From positions 1 through 5,155 of the forward strand of contig JADGOF010000199.1 of the NCBI GenBank assembly GCA_017883105.1: 5,155 nucleotides of DNA, written 5' to 3'. The DNA comes from Acidimicrobiales bacterium (GTDB taxonomy: Bacteria; Actinomycetota; Acidimicrobiia; Acidimicrobiales; RAAP-2). Of the stretch, positions 1 to 5,155 are shown piece after piece. Position 1 is the stretch's first letter. Every line of letters begins with the position of its first letter. The notes under the pieces were generated by a model. That model was not told the origin of the DNA, ran no database searches, and was given only the letters and a program-made list of their open reading frames with translations. A program made the position numbers and the translations under genes.

Positions 1-142
1 TGGCCACGGCGATGTCGGTGTCGGTGGTCACCGGCAGGTGGGGGCCGTGCTGCTCGGTCGATCCGAACGGAAGGAGGAGGACACACCCCGCTGCCGCCCA
101 GTCGGCCATCTCGGGCCAGCTGGCGTCGGACAGACGGGTCAC
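1..142 (-). CDS. mftE: Creatininase-family peptidase, probably MftE of mycofactocin maturation (N-terminal 47 codons)
   Basis: The frame opens with the GTG at 142-140, sharing GTGA with the etfB stop, and runs off the left edge, so only the first 47 residues are seen. They include CVLLLPFGSTEQHGPHLPV (20-38) followed by TTDTDIAVA (39-47). The GSTEQHGPHLP element and the following TD are the metal-binding start of the creatininase fold; E30, H32 and D41 match the spacing of the known metal ligands. In mycofactocin biosynthesis MftE removes the C-terminal dipeptide of the MftC-modified MftA precursor, and its homologues carry nearly this same motif. Other creatininase-fold amidohydrolases share the core motif, so the family call is firmer than the MftE call. 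The OYE neighbour and ETF context support MftE. AAAGGG nine bases upstream of the GTG is a possible but distant ribosome site. About 200 further residues would be expected beyond position 1. Confidence 0.78.
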   Translation of the reverse strand, partial: MTRLSDASWPEMADWAAAGCVLLLPFGSTEQHGPHLPVTTDTDIAVA

Positions 143-1116
143 CGGCCGGTGCCCTTTCCGGACGTGCCGGCCTGCTCGGGGTCCGTTGGGTCGAGGTAGC
201 CGTGACGGACGAGGAAGGCCATCAGCTCGTCGGCCGCTTCGCTGGGCCCGACCGGACCGATCACGGTGGGAGGGTCGTGGGCCACCAGGGCACCGGTCAG
301 AGCCAGCAGGCGGACACGCGGATCGGTGCTTTCAGGAGCGGGCAGGACCCGGGCGCGCGGCTCGAAGACGCGGGTCGGGCCGATCCGGACGGCGGGGATG
401 GCCTCCTCCCGTTCCGGCCGATCGGCCGGGGAGATGCCGTTGACGGGGACAGGAGCGGCGGCTGCGGTCAGGGCGCCGCCCAATGAGGCCCGGCGCAGTC
501 GGACTCCGGCACCCTCCACCGAGCAGACGGCGGGAAGGGGGACTCCGAGGCGCTCCCGCCATCCGGCATCGAGCCGGCGTTCGGCGATGAGGGCACGGCC
601 GCCTCCGGTGACCGTGTCGTCGGGGGTGAGAGCCACCAGTCCCAGGGCCTGGACGGCCCCGAGCTGGTGGGCCAGAAAGGCGGGCAGCGCCCCTGTCCCT
701 CGGTCCGTCGACCGGTCACCGCACACGATCAGGTCGGGTGGGCCGTAGGGCACGAGGGAGGCCACGATGGTGCGGGCTAGGCGTTGCTCGTCATCGGCCA
801 GTTCGGCGGCGTACCCGCGGTCAGGATCGACCGTTTCTGGGGATACGCGTAGCACTGTCACTCCGAGGGCCGCCACGTCACGCAACACCGGATCGATGGC
901 CGGGGGCCCGACAGCCAGGGCCACCACCCGGCCGGACCAGACCCCGGCGATCCTCAGGGAGAGCTCGAGAGCGGCGGCGTCGGCCGCGGATAGGCCGTTG
1001 CCCTGAGCGTCCCTCGCCACCGCACCGGTCAGCGGGTCGACCTCCGGACGGAGGTCGGTGATCCGCAGGCAAGCCACCACCAGCGGCCCGACGTGGGTGA
1101 AACGGGGGTCGTTCAT
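139..1116 (-). CDS. etfB: Electron transfer flavoprotein beta subunit (EtfB/FixA family), divergent
   Basis: This 325-residue protein is the expected partner of EtfA; in the family it binds AMP (ordinary ETFs) or a second FAD plus NADH (bifurcating ETFs). The start is the ATG at 1116, which forms ATGA with the fixX stop; the longer frame to 1302 is a shadow of fixX. Family features are LVVACLRITD at the N-terminus (12-21), NGLSAADAAALELSLRI (40-56, matching the conserved N-x-x-D-x-x-A-L-E region), and DLIVCGDRSTDRGTGALPA (128-146) at the position of the nucleotide-binding loop, followed by FLAHQLGAVQALGLVAL (147-163). The loop lacks the acidic residue and the Gln found in canonical EtfB. The protein is longer than the usual 250-285: the region after about 210 is Ala/Pro-rich before a helical segment (285-306) and a short polar tail. 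No strong ribosome site precedes the ATG, so reinitiation after fixX is likely. Its stop overlaps the mftE start. Confidence 0.85.
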   Translation of the reverse strand: MNDPRFTHVGPLVVACLRITDLRPEVDPLTGAVARDAQGNGLSAADAAALELSLRIAGVWSGRVVALAVGPPAIDPVLRDVAALGVTVLRVSPETVDPDRGYAAELADDEQRLARTIVASLVPYGPPDLIVCGDRSTDRGTGALPAFLAHQLGAVQALGLVALTPDDTVTGGGRALIAERRLDAGWRERLGVPLPAVCSVEGAGVRLRRASLGGALTAAAAPVPVNGISPADRPEREEAIPAVRIGPTRVFEPRARVLPAPESTDPRVRLLALTGALVAHDPPTVIGPVGPSEAADELMAFLVRHGYLDPTDPEQAGTSGKGTGR

Positions 1117-1454
1117 CCGTGGTGGAAGACGACGCCCTGGCCGCCGTCGGGGTAGGTCCAAGTGATGGCACCCTCGCTGTTGCAGACCATGTAGCAGGTG
1201 CCGCATTCGAAGCACTCTTCGTAGTTGAAGAGGATGCCGCCGTCGGAGGTCGGGGCGAAGAGGTTGGCCGGGCAAGCGGTCACGCAGGCGCTGGTGGTGC
1301 ATGACCGGCAGACTTCGGAGTCGACGGTGATATGGGCACGGGCGCCGACCCGGAAGTCAACGGTGGCCATCCGGTCCTCGAAAGAGACACCTCGCCACCG
1401 CACCGGCTGGGGCGTCGGCCCACCCGTGGTTCCGCCCCCAGGGCGTCCGCTCAC
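1113..1454 (-). CDS. fixX: FixX-type ferredoxin with two four-cysteine sets
   Basis: This small iron-sulfur protein is the electron partner of FixC. From the GTG at 1454 it has 113 residues. Two cysteine groups are visible: C49, C52, C57, C61 followed by Pro (CX2CX4CX3CP) and C81, C84, C87, C91 (CX2CX2CX3C). Together they could hold two [4Fe-4S] clusters. YEECFECGTC (78-87) and the end TYPDGGQGVVFHHG (100-113) are close to the FixX pattern of ECGTC followed by WxYPxGxxGVxFxxG. The GTG start forms a GTGA overlap with the fixC stop and has AGGA seven bases upstream. A second start, the ATG at 1370, has GAGGA four bases upstream and would give 85 residues. I prefer the longer form because SFEDRMATVDF (24-34) aligns with the usual N-terminus of FixX proteins (such as VEDKLxxNxF), which would be lost from the short form. 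The first 20 or so residues are Gly/Pro-rich and may be unstructured. The stop overlaps the etfB ATG. Confidence 0.92.
   Translation of the reverse strand: MSGRPGGGTTGGPTPQPVRWRGVSFEDRMATVDFRVGARAHITVDSEVCRSCTTSACVTACPANLFAPTSDGGILFNYEECFECGTCYMVCNSEGAITWTYPDGGQGVVFHHG
1375..1379 (-). promoter_or_regulatory. Internal ribosome-binding-like site in fixX
   Basis: GAGGA on the minus strand is followed four bases later by an in-frame ATG (1370-1368) inside fixX. It could drive a shorter 85-residue ferredoxin that still keeps all eight cysteines. The homology of residues 24-34 to other FixX N-termini argues that the upstream GTG at 1454 is the main start, so this may be a secondary site or chance. 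Confidence 0.4.
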
Positions 1455-2791
1455 CCGAAGATCCTGAGGCCGCGGAGCGTGTCGGCGGCCAACTCGCGGA
1501 GTTTTACGCCATGCTTGGCCGCCGCGTTGCGGGTAACCCGCAGGCCGCCGGGCTTGGGAGCAGGGTTGACCACAGTGAACATCCCTTCGGCCAGGTCGCA
1601 GAGGAGACCCGGGTAGCGCTGCTGGACCCGATCGGAGAGAACGAGGGCAGGGGCCTTCCGCAGCCGTTTGTGGTCGACCAGGACGAACTGACGCTCGAGG
1701 TCAGCCCGGTAAGAGGCCAGGCCCGAGGCGGTGCAGTCACCCGACGCGACGGCCCGGTCCACCGCCTGACCGGCGGCGTAGCCCGACGCGATGGCGAAGT
1801 TGACCCCTTCCAGCCACATGCCGGCGGCCAGGGTCATGGCCGCGGAGTCGCCGGCCAGCATCATCCCGTCGGTGGCCAGTGGGGGCATGGTGTCGTACCC
1901 ACCCTCGGGGATGAGGTGGGCGGCGTACTCGCGGAGGGAAGACCCTCGCAGGTAGGGGGCGATCGACGGGTGCTCCTTGAGATCGGCGATCAGCTCTTCG
2001 GGTCGGATCCTGGCCTCGGCCAGGTGGGGGAGGGAGGCCACCACGCCGACGCTCACCGTGTCGGTGTTCGTATAGAGGAATCCGCCCCCGGGGATCCCCC
2101 GGGTGCAGCCGAGGATCTCGATGTCCACCCCTTCGTGTCCCTGCACCCCGAAGCGTTCGTCGATCACTTCACGGGGGAGAGAGAGCACCTCTTTGACGCC
2201 CAAGGTGTAGTGGGAGGCTTCGGACTGGGGGAGGAGCCCGGCCTCTTTGGCCAGAAACGAGTTCACCCCGTCGCAGGCCACGACCACCCGGGACCGCAGT
2301 TCCGCGTGGTCCCGGTCGGTGCGGACACCGACCACCCGGCCGTCGCCGTCCCGCAGGAGACCGGTGGCCACCGTCGAGGTGAGGAGTCGGGCACCGGCCT
2401 CAGTGGCCTTGGCGGCCAGCCAGGTATCGAACCGGGAGCGGACGGTGGTCATCCCGTTGTAGGGGGCGGTGCCCCAGGCGCCAGTCCGGTAGTCGATCGA
2501 GAGGGATTGGGACTCGGTCATCATCATGGTGGAGCGCCGGACCACCCATCGCTCGACCGGCACGTCCTCCCACCAGTTGGGGATGATGGCATCGAGGACC
2601 CGGCCGTAGACCACCCCGCCGTAGACGTTCTTCGACCCGGGGAACGGACCACGTTCCACCATCACCACCGAACGGCCGGCCCGGGCCAGAGCCAGGGCGG
2701 CGGCCGAACCCGCGGGCCCCGCGCCCACGACCACTGCGTCGAACTCTGCGCTCTCGGGCCCCGGGGCGTCCGCCATGGTGGGCTCAGCCAC
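1451..2791 (-). CDS. fixC: FixC-type FAD-dependent oxidoreductase (ETF:quinone oxidoreductase-like)
   Basis: FixC is a flavoprotein that accepts electrons from the ETF and, with the FixX ferredoxin, is expected to pass them to the quinone pool. From the GTG at 2791 it has 446 residues, close to the usual FixC length of about 430. Visible motifs are the FAD Rossmann element VVGAGPAGSA (21-30), the ribose-binding acid in VERG (45-48), SKNVYGG (53-59, typical of FixC), the CDGVNS element (173-178) and the second FAD motif LAGDSA (312-317), followed by GMWLEGVNFAIASGYAAGQA (324-343). It ends soon after the last helical region and lacks the C-terminal ferredoxin domain of mitochondrial ETF-QO; that function is supplied by the adjacent fixX. 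The GTG is preferred because GGAGG lies six bases upstream; the ATG at 2776 has no such site and would shorten the protein by only five residues. Its start overlaps etfA by 8 bases and its stop overlaps fixX by 4. A geranylgeranyl-reductase-like enzyme is a less likely alternative. Confidence 0.93.
   Translation of the reverse strand: MAEPTMADAPGPESAEFDAVVVGAGPAGSAAALALARAGRSVVMVERGPFPGSKNVYGGVVYGRVLDAIIPNWWEDVPVERWVVRRSTMMMTESQSLSIDYRTGAWGTAPYNGMTTVRSRFDTWLAAKATEAGARLLTSTVATGLLRDGDGRVVGVRTDRDHAELRSRVVVACDGVNSFLAKEAGLLPQSEASHYTLGVKEVLSLPREVIDERFGVQGHEGVDIEILGCTRGIPGGGFLYTNTDTVSVGVVASLPHLAEARIRPEELIADLKEHPSIAPYLRGSSLREYAAHLIPEGGYDTMPPLATDGMMLAGDSAAMTLAAGMWLEGVNFAIASGYAAGQAVDRAVASGDCTASGLASYRADLERQFVLVDHKRLRKAPALVLSDRVQQRYPGLLCDLAEGMFTVVNPAPKPGGLRVTRNAAAKHGVKLRELAADTLRGLRIFG
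1462..1466 (-). promoter_or_regulatory. Ribosome binding site for the fixX GTG start
   Basis: CAGGA on the minus strand, inside the last codons of fixC, precedes the GTG at 1454 by seven bases. It supports the longer fixX form and coupled translation with fixC. Confidence 0.5.
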
Positions 2792-3863
2792 GATGGGCCT
2801 CCGCGTGCCGTGCGGTCGACGGCAGGTCGCCGGCCGAGTCTTCATCGGCGGGGACCGCCACCCCGAATCGGCGCGCCAATTCGAGGAGCAGCTGGTGGGC
2901 GTCGGTGACCAGTCCGAGGTTGGCCATGGCCGTCATCGGGCACGAGGGATCGATGTTCACGCTGACGATGTGGCGGGGGGTTCCCAGGCCACCGACGTGC
3001 TGGGCTGCGCCCGACACGCCGAGCGCCACGTACAAGTGGGGGTCGATGGCCACTCCGGTGGTCCCGATCTGGCGTTCGTACCCGATCCATCCGGCGTCGG
3101 TGGCCACCCGGGTGGCACCGGCCGACCCACCCATCTCGGCTGCCACCGCAATCAAGAGGTCGAAGATCTGCTCTGCCTGGCGGTCGTCGGCCCCGGGCAC
3201 CAGCCCGGCCCCGCCGGCCACGACCCGGGTGGCATCGGCCAGATCCATGGTGTGCAGATCGGGCTCGAGCACGGCCAGCACCACCGGGTCGAGGACGGCG
3301 CCGACCTCCCGGTCCGTCGATCCTTCGAGGGCCGGTACGAGCAGCGGCTCGACCGTGGCCGGCCCCGCCGTCGGCGTCACCGAACGGGAACCGGGCACCA
3401 GGGTGACCACGGCCGGCCCGTCGACGGTGACCGGCACCAGGACGCGGTCGTCGATGCGGGACACCGTGGCGCGCACCCGGGGGGTCCCTCCATCCCCCGA
3501 CGGCGCGATCAGCTCGGAGCGGACGGCCCTGGCCACCAGTGGTCGCCCGCATCGGGCTGCCACCCTCGGGGCGAGATCGCGGCCATCGGGCGAGGCCGGC
3601 ATCACGATGAGGGAAATGTCCGCTACCAGAGGCGCCAGCATGGCGGCCAGGGCGCCCGGGCGCAGGCCGTCACCGGTCTCCGCCCACCACACCCGGTCTC
3701 CTGCCGCGAGCGAGTCGGCTCCTTCCCGGGCGTGTGAACCGATCACGATGGCCGCACCGCCTGCCTCGGCCACCGCCTCGTCGGCGCCGACGGGCAACCG
3801 ACCGTCCCGGGCCACCACCACGGCCACGGCGTCCGGGAACGTGCCGCGGTCCTGTGCACTCAC
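2784..3863 (-). CDS. etfA: Electron transfer flavoprotein alpha subunit (EtfA/FixB family), divergent
   Basis: This 359-residue protein is the FAD-carrying subunit of a soluble ETF heterodimer that shuttles electrons from flavin dehydrogenases to a quinone oxidoreductase. The start is the GTG at 3863-3861, which shares GTGA with the upstream stop. An extension to 3974 would run deep into the OYE gene and reads as Arg/Gly-rich shadow sequence. The N-terminal domain (about 10-190) includes PDGRDLAPRVAARCG (92-106), matching the family's GRDLAPR element. The C-terminal FAD domain (about 205-335) has RVVAGGAG (213-220), GGSAGATR (245-252), RQIGTTG (264-270), LYVALGVSGAAQH (277-289) and VNIDP (302-306). 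Departures from the usual consensus are GTTGV where GQTGK is typical, and ANLGLVTD (314-321) where ADxGIVGD is typical. The length is slightly above the usual 310-330, with an acidic/Ala tail. fixC and fixX separate it from etfB, its expected partner. Only a weak purine-rich ribosome site is visible, so translational coupling is likely. Confidence 0.88.
   Translation of the reverse strand: MSAQDRGTFPDAVAVVVARDGRLPVGADEAVAEAGGAAIVIGSHAREGADSLAAGDRVWWAETGDGLRPGALAAMLAPLVADISLIVMPASPDGRDLAPRVAARCGRPLVARAVRSELIAPSGDGGTPRVRATVSRIDDRVLVPVTVDGPAVVTLVPGSRSVTPTAGPATVEPLLVPALEGSTDREVGAVLDPVVLAVLEPDLHTMDLADATRVVAGGAGLVPGADDRQAEQIFDLLIAVAAEMGGSAGATRVATDAGWIGYERQIGTTGVAIDPHLYVALGVSGAAQHVGGLGTPRHIVSVNIDPSCPMTAMANLGLVTDAHQLLLELARRFGVAVPADEDSAGDLPSTARHAEAHRG
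2798..2802 (-). promoter_or_regulatory. Ribosome binding site deciding the fixC start
   Basis: GGAGG on the minus strand lies inside the last codons of etfA, six bases before the GTG at 2791. It supports this GTG over the ATG at 2776, which lies too far downstream of it. It also means fixC can initiate independently of, as well as coupled to, etfA translation. Confidence 0.75.
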
Positions 3864-5155
3864 AGCGCAACCGCCACGCGATGGCCCTCGACCACGGCGG
3901 CGTGAGCCCGACGAGGGGCGAGGCAGTCCCCGATCCGGTGCACCGGATACGGCTCGCCCCTGAGCGCCCGCCACAGGTCGTCGTCGGGCTGCTGATGGAC
4001 GGCGCAGACCACCCAGTCACAGGTGCGTTCCTGATCGGTGCCGGTCGGGTGGTGCTGCAGGGTGAGCGCCAGGCGACCCGATCCCTCGTCTGCGGCAACG
4101 CCCATGGGTACGAGGTCCACGCTCTGGCCGATGCCCTTGGCGTGGGCCTTGACATTCCAGGTCTCCATGTCCAGGGTGACCCCCAAATCCTGGGCCACCA
4201 CCATGCCGTTGGTCACGATCTCCACGGCACAGCCCCGGTCGGCGAGCAGCTCGGCCGTCGAGGTGGCCTGGTGGAACCCGAGCTCGTCGACCACTACCAC
4301 CCGACCTTCAGGGCGGACCCGTCCCTCGAGCACGTCGCGCACGTCGACCACCTGCTCGTGGTCGCCGGCCCACCAGGGACGCGCCGGTCGGGCGCCGGTG
4401 GCCACGATGACCGCATCGGGCCGTTCGGCCCGCACCGCCTCGACGGTGGCGTCGGTGCCGATACGGAGGTCGACCCCCTCCCTGCGGGCGGCGACGATCA
4501 GATTGCGGGCGATGTCGAAGAACTCGGCGCGGCTGGGCACGGTGGCGGCCACGTGGGCCTGGCCGCCCAGCCGGTCGCTTCGCTCGAACAGGGTGACCCG
4601 GTGGCCGCGCTCAGCCGCGGTGACCGCGGCCTGCAGCCCACCCGGCCCTCCGCCGACCACCACCACCTTCTGCCGGCGCGTCGGGAATGCCAGGCTGACC
4701 GACTCGCGTCCCGTCCTCGGGTTCTCGATGCAGCCGAGCCACCGATTGAGGCCCATCCTGCCCACGCACTCCTGGTTGCACGAGAGGCAGGTCCGGATGT
4801 CGGTGGCGTGCCCCGAGCGCGCCTTGACGGCAAAGTCGGGATCGGCGATCTGGCCACGCACCACACCGACCAGATCGCACAGGCCCTCACCCAGGGCCCG
4901 GTCGGCCTGGAGGGGGTCCTTGAAGCGGCCCACACCGACCACGGGAACGCTCACCACCTCGCGGATGGCGCTCGGGATGAACATGGCGTACCCGGGTGGG
5001 ATCTGCATGCTGGCCTCGATCATGTACAAGGTGGCGGTGGCCACGCCGATCGAGGTGTTGATGTAGTCGACCTGACCGGTGGCGTCGACCAGGCGGGCCA
5101 CCTCGACGGCGTCGTCGATCCCGGTGCCGCCTTCGATCAACTCGTCACCACAGAT
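3860..5155 (-). CDS. OYE/FadH-family FMN, [4Fe-4S], FAD oxidoreductase (mycofactocin-associated type), 5' end missing
   Basis: The C-terminal 431 residues are present; full family members have about 650, so most of the N-terminal TIM barrel lies beyond 5155. The frame stays open to the edge (it reads ICGDELIEGG), so the TTG at 5140 is not the start. Numbering from the edge: the end of the FMN barrel carries VGRFKDP (74-80) and RGQIADPDF (100-108). Next is a [4Fe-4S] cysteine set C123, C126, C130, C142, with FadH-type spacing CX2CX3CX11C. Then comes a dinucleotide fold with GGGPGG (168-173) and ERSDRLGGQ (191-199). A second Rossmann-like fold (285-315) has no GxGxxG. The protein closes with RIGDCLAPR (407-415), a usual FAD-domain end. 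The family includes 2,4-dienoyl-CoA reductase and trimethylamine dehydrogenase. Several OYE/FadH relatives are annotated beside mycofactocin genes, and the MftE start at the other end of this operon fits that. The substrate is unknown. Its stop overlaps the etfA start. Confidence 0.87.
   Translation of the reverse strand: MCGDELIEGGTGIDDAVEVARLVDATGQVDYINTSIGVATATLYMIEASMQIPPGYAMFIPSAIREVVSVPVVGVGRFKDPLQADRALGEGLCDLVGVVRGQIADPDFAVKARSGHATDIRTCLSCNQECVGRMGLNRWLGCIENPRTGRESVSLAFPTRRQKVVVVGGGPGGLQAAVTAAERGHRVTLFERSDRLGGQAHVAATVPSRAEFFDIARNLIVAARREGVDLRIGTDATVEAVRAERPDAVIVATGARPARPWWAGDHEQVVDVRDVLEGRVRPEGRVVVVDELGFHQATSTAELLADRGCAVEIVTNGMVVAQDLGVTLDMETWNVKAHAKGIGQSVDLVPMGVAADEGSGRLALTLQHHPTGTDQERTCDWVVCAVHQQPDDDLWRALRGEPYPVHRIGDCLAPRRAHAAVVEGHRVAVAL

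Larger units (their letters stand above)
1..5155 (-). other. Six-gene overlapping operon segment: OYE-etfA-fixC-fixX-etfB-mftE
   Basis: Every gene start overlaps the preceding stop: GTGA at 3860-3863, GTGGCTGA at 2784-2791, GTGA at 1451-1454, ATGA at 1113-1116 and GTGA at 139-142. With no intergenic base in more than 5 kb, the genes are almost certainly on one transcript with translational coupling. No promoter or terminator can be placed inside the window. Both ends of the operon lie outside. Confidence 0.9.

Noticed and set aside
1117..1302. N-terminal extension of etfB to 1302
   Set aside because: Its translation is Arg/Leu-rich shadow of fixX; the ATGA overlap at 1116 places the start exactly where ETF beta homology begins.
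2792..2845. N-terminal extension of fixC to 2845
   Set aside because: Adds 18 Arg-rich residues inside etfA; GGAGG supports the GTG at 2791 instead.
1511..2908. Plus-strand open frame of 465 codons opposite fixC
   Set aside because: It mirrors fixC almost exactly, is Gly/His/Asp-rich, shows no recognisable domain, and is the kind of long antisense frame that GC-rich coding DNA produces.
139..3863. A nitrogen-fixation role for the fix genes
   Set aside because: No nif genes are visible and the flanking genes point to OYE and mycofactocin chemistry; the Fix names here indicate protein family only.
2775..3963. Two long plus-strand open frames opposite etfA
   Set aside because: Low-complexity Arg/Gly/Ser/Thr-rich translations with no motifs; etfA on the other strand explains the sequence.
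3864..3974. N-terminal extension of etfA to 3974
   Set aside because: Would overlap the OYE gene by more than 100 bases and reads as Arg/Gly-rich sequence without ETF homology; the GTGA overlap start at 3863 is better.
4038..5066. Plus-strand open frame of 342 codons opposite the OYE gene
   Set aside because: Ser/Arg/Thr-rich shadow; the opposite strand carries clear FMN, iron-sulfur and FAD motifs.
5138..5140. TTG at 5140 as the start of the OYE gene
   Set aside because: The frame is open to the window edge and the residues before it (ICGDE) continue a conserved OYE segment; the N-terminal half of the barrel is missing, so the true start is outside.
1..5155. CRISPR arrays, RNA genes, insertion sequences, inverted repeats, promoters or terminators
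   Set aside because: No repeats or non-coding gaps were seen on reading both strands; all bases lie inside the overlapping genes.

Overview
The window is a GC-rich bacterial segment, with codon third positions strongly G/C. It is completely filled by one operon read on the minus strand, from right to left. I see six genes, two of them cut by the window edges. In order of transcription they are: an OYE/FadH-type iron-sulfur flavoenzyme (5' part missing), an ETF alpha subunit (EtfA/FixB), a FixC-type flavoprotein:quinone oxidoreductase, a FixX-type ferredoxin, an ETF beta subunit (EtfB/FixA), and the first 47 codons of a creatininase-family peptidase that looks like MftE of mycofactocin maturation. 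The GC content, GTG starts and mycofactocin-type content suggest an actinobacterium. A lineage outside the mycobacteria, such as Acidimicrobiia, is plausible but cannot be proved from this window.

Layout: OYE/FadH (3860-5155, continues off the right edge), etfA (2784-3863), fixC (1451-2791), fixX (1113-1454), etfB (139-1116), mftE (1-142, continues off the left edge). All five junctions overlap: four by 4 bases (GTGA or ATGA) and one by 8 bases. There is therefore no intergenic DNA, promoter, terminator, RNA gene, repeat or mobile element in the window. The promoter must lie to the right of 5155.

How the genes may work together: the four middle genes make a complete Fix/ETF electron-transfer module (FixB, FixC, FixX, FixA). 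It would collect electrons in a heterodimeric ETF and pass them through the FixC-FixX pair, most likely to the quinone pool. The module sits between an OYE-type dehydrogenase/reductase and the peptidase that trims the mycofactocin precursor. This suggests a lineage-specific route that reoxidises mycofactocin-dependent or OYE-dependent metabolism into respiration, rather than the nitrogen-fixation or carnitine roles for which FixABCX is best known. The nucleotide loops of both ETF subunits depart from the usual consensus, the ferredoxin has eight cysteines in two four-cysteine sets, and the gene order is a rotation of the classical fixABCX. These are the points most worth a second look.
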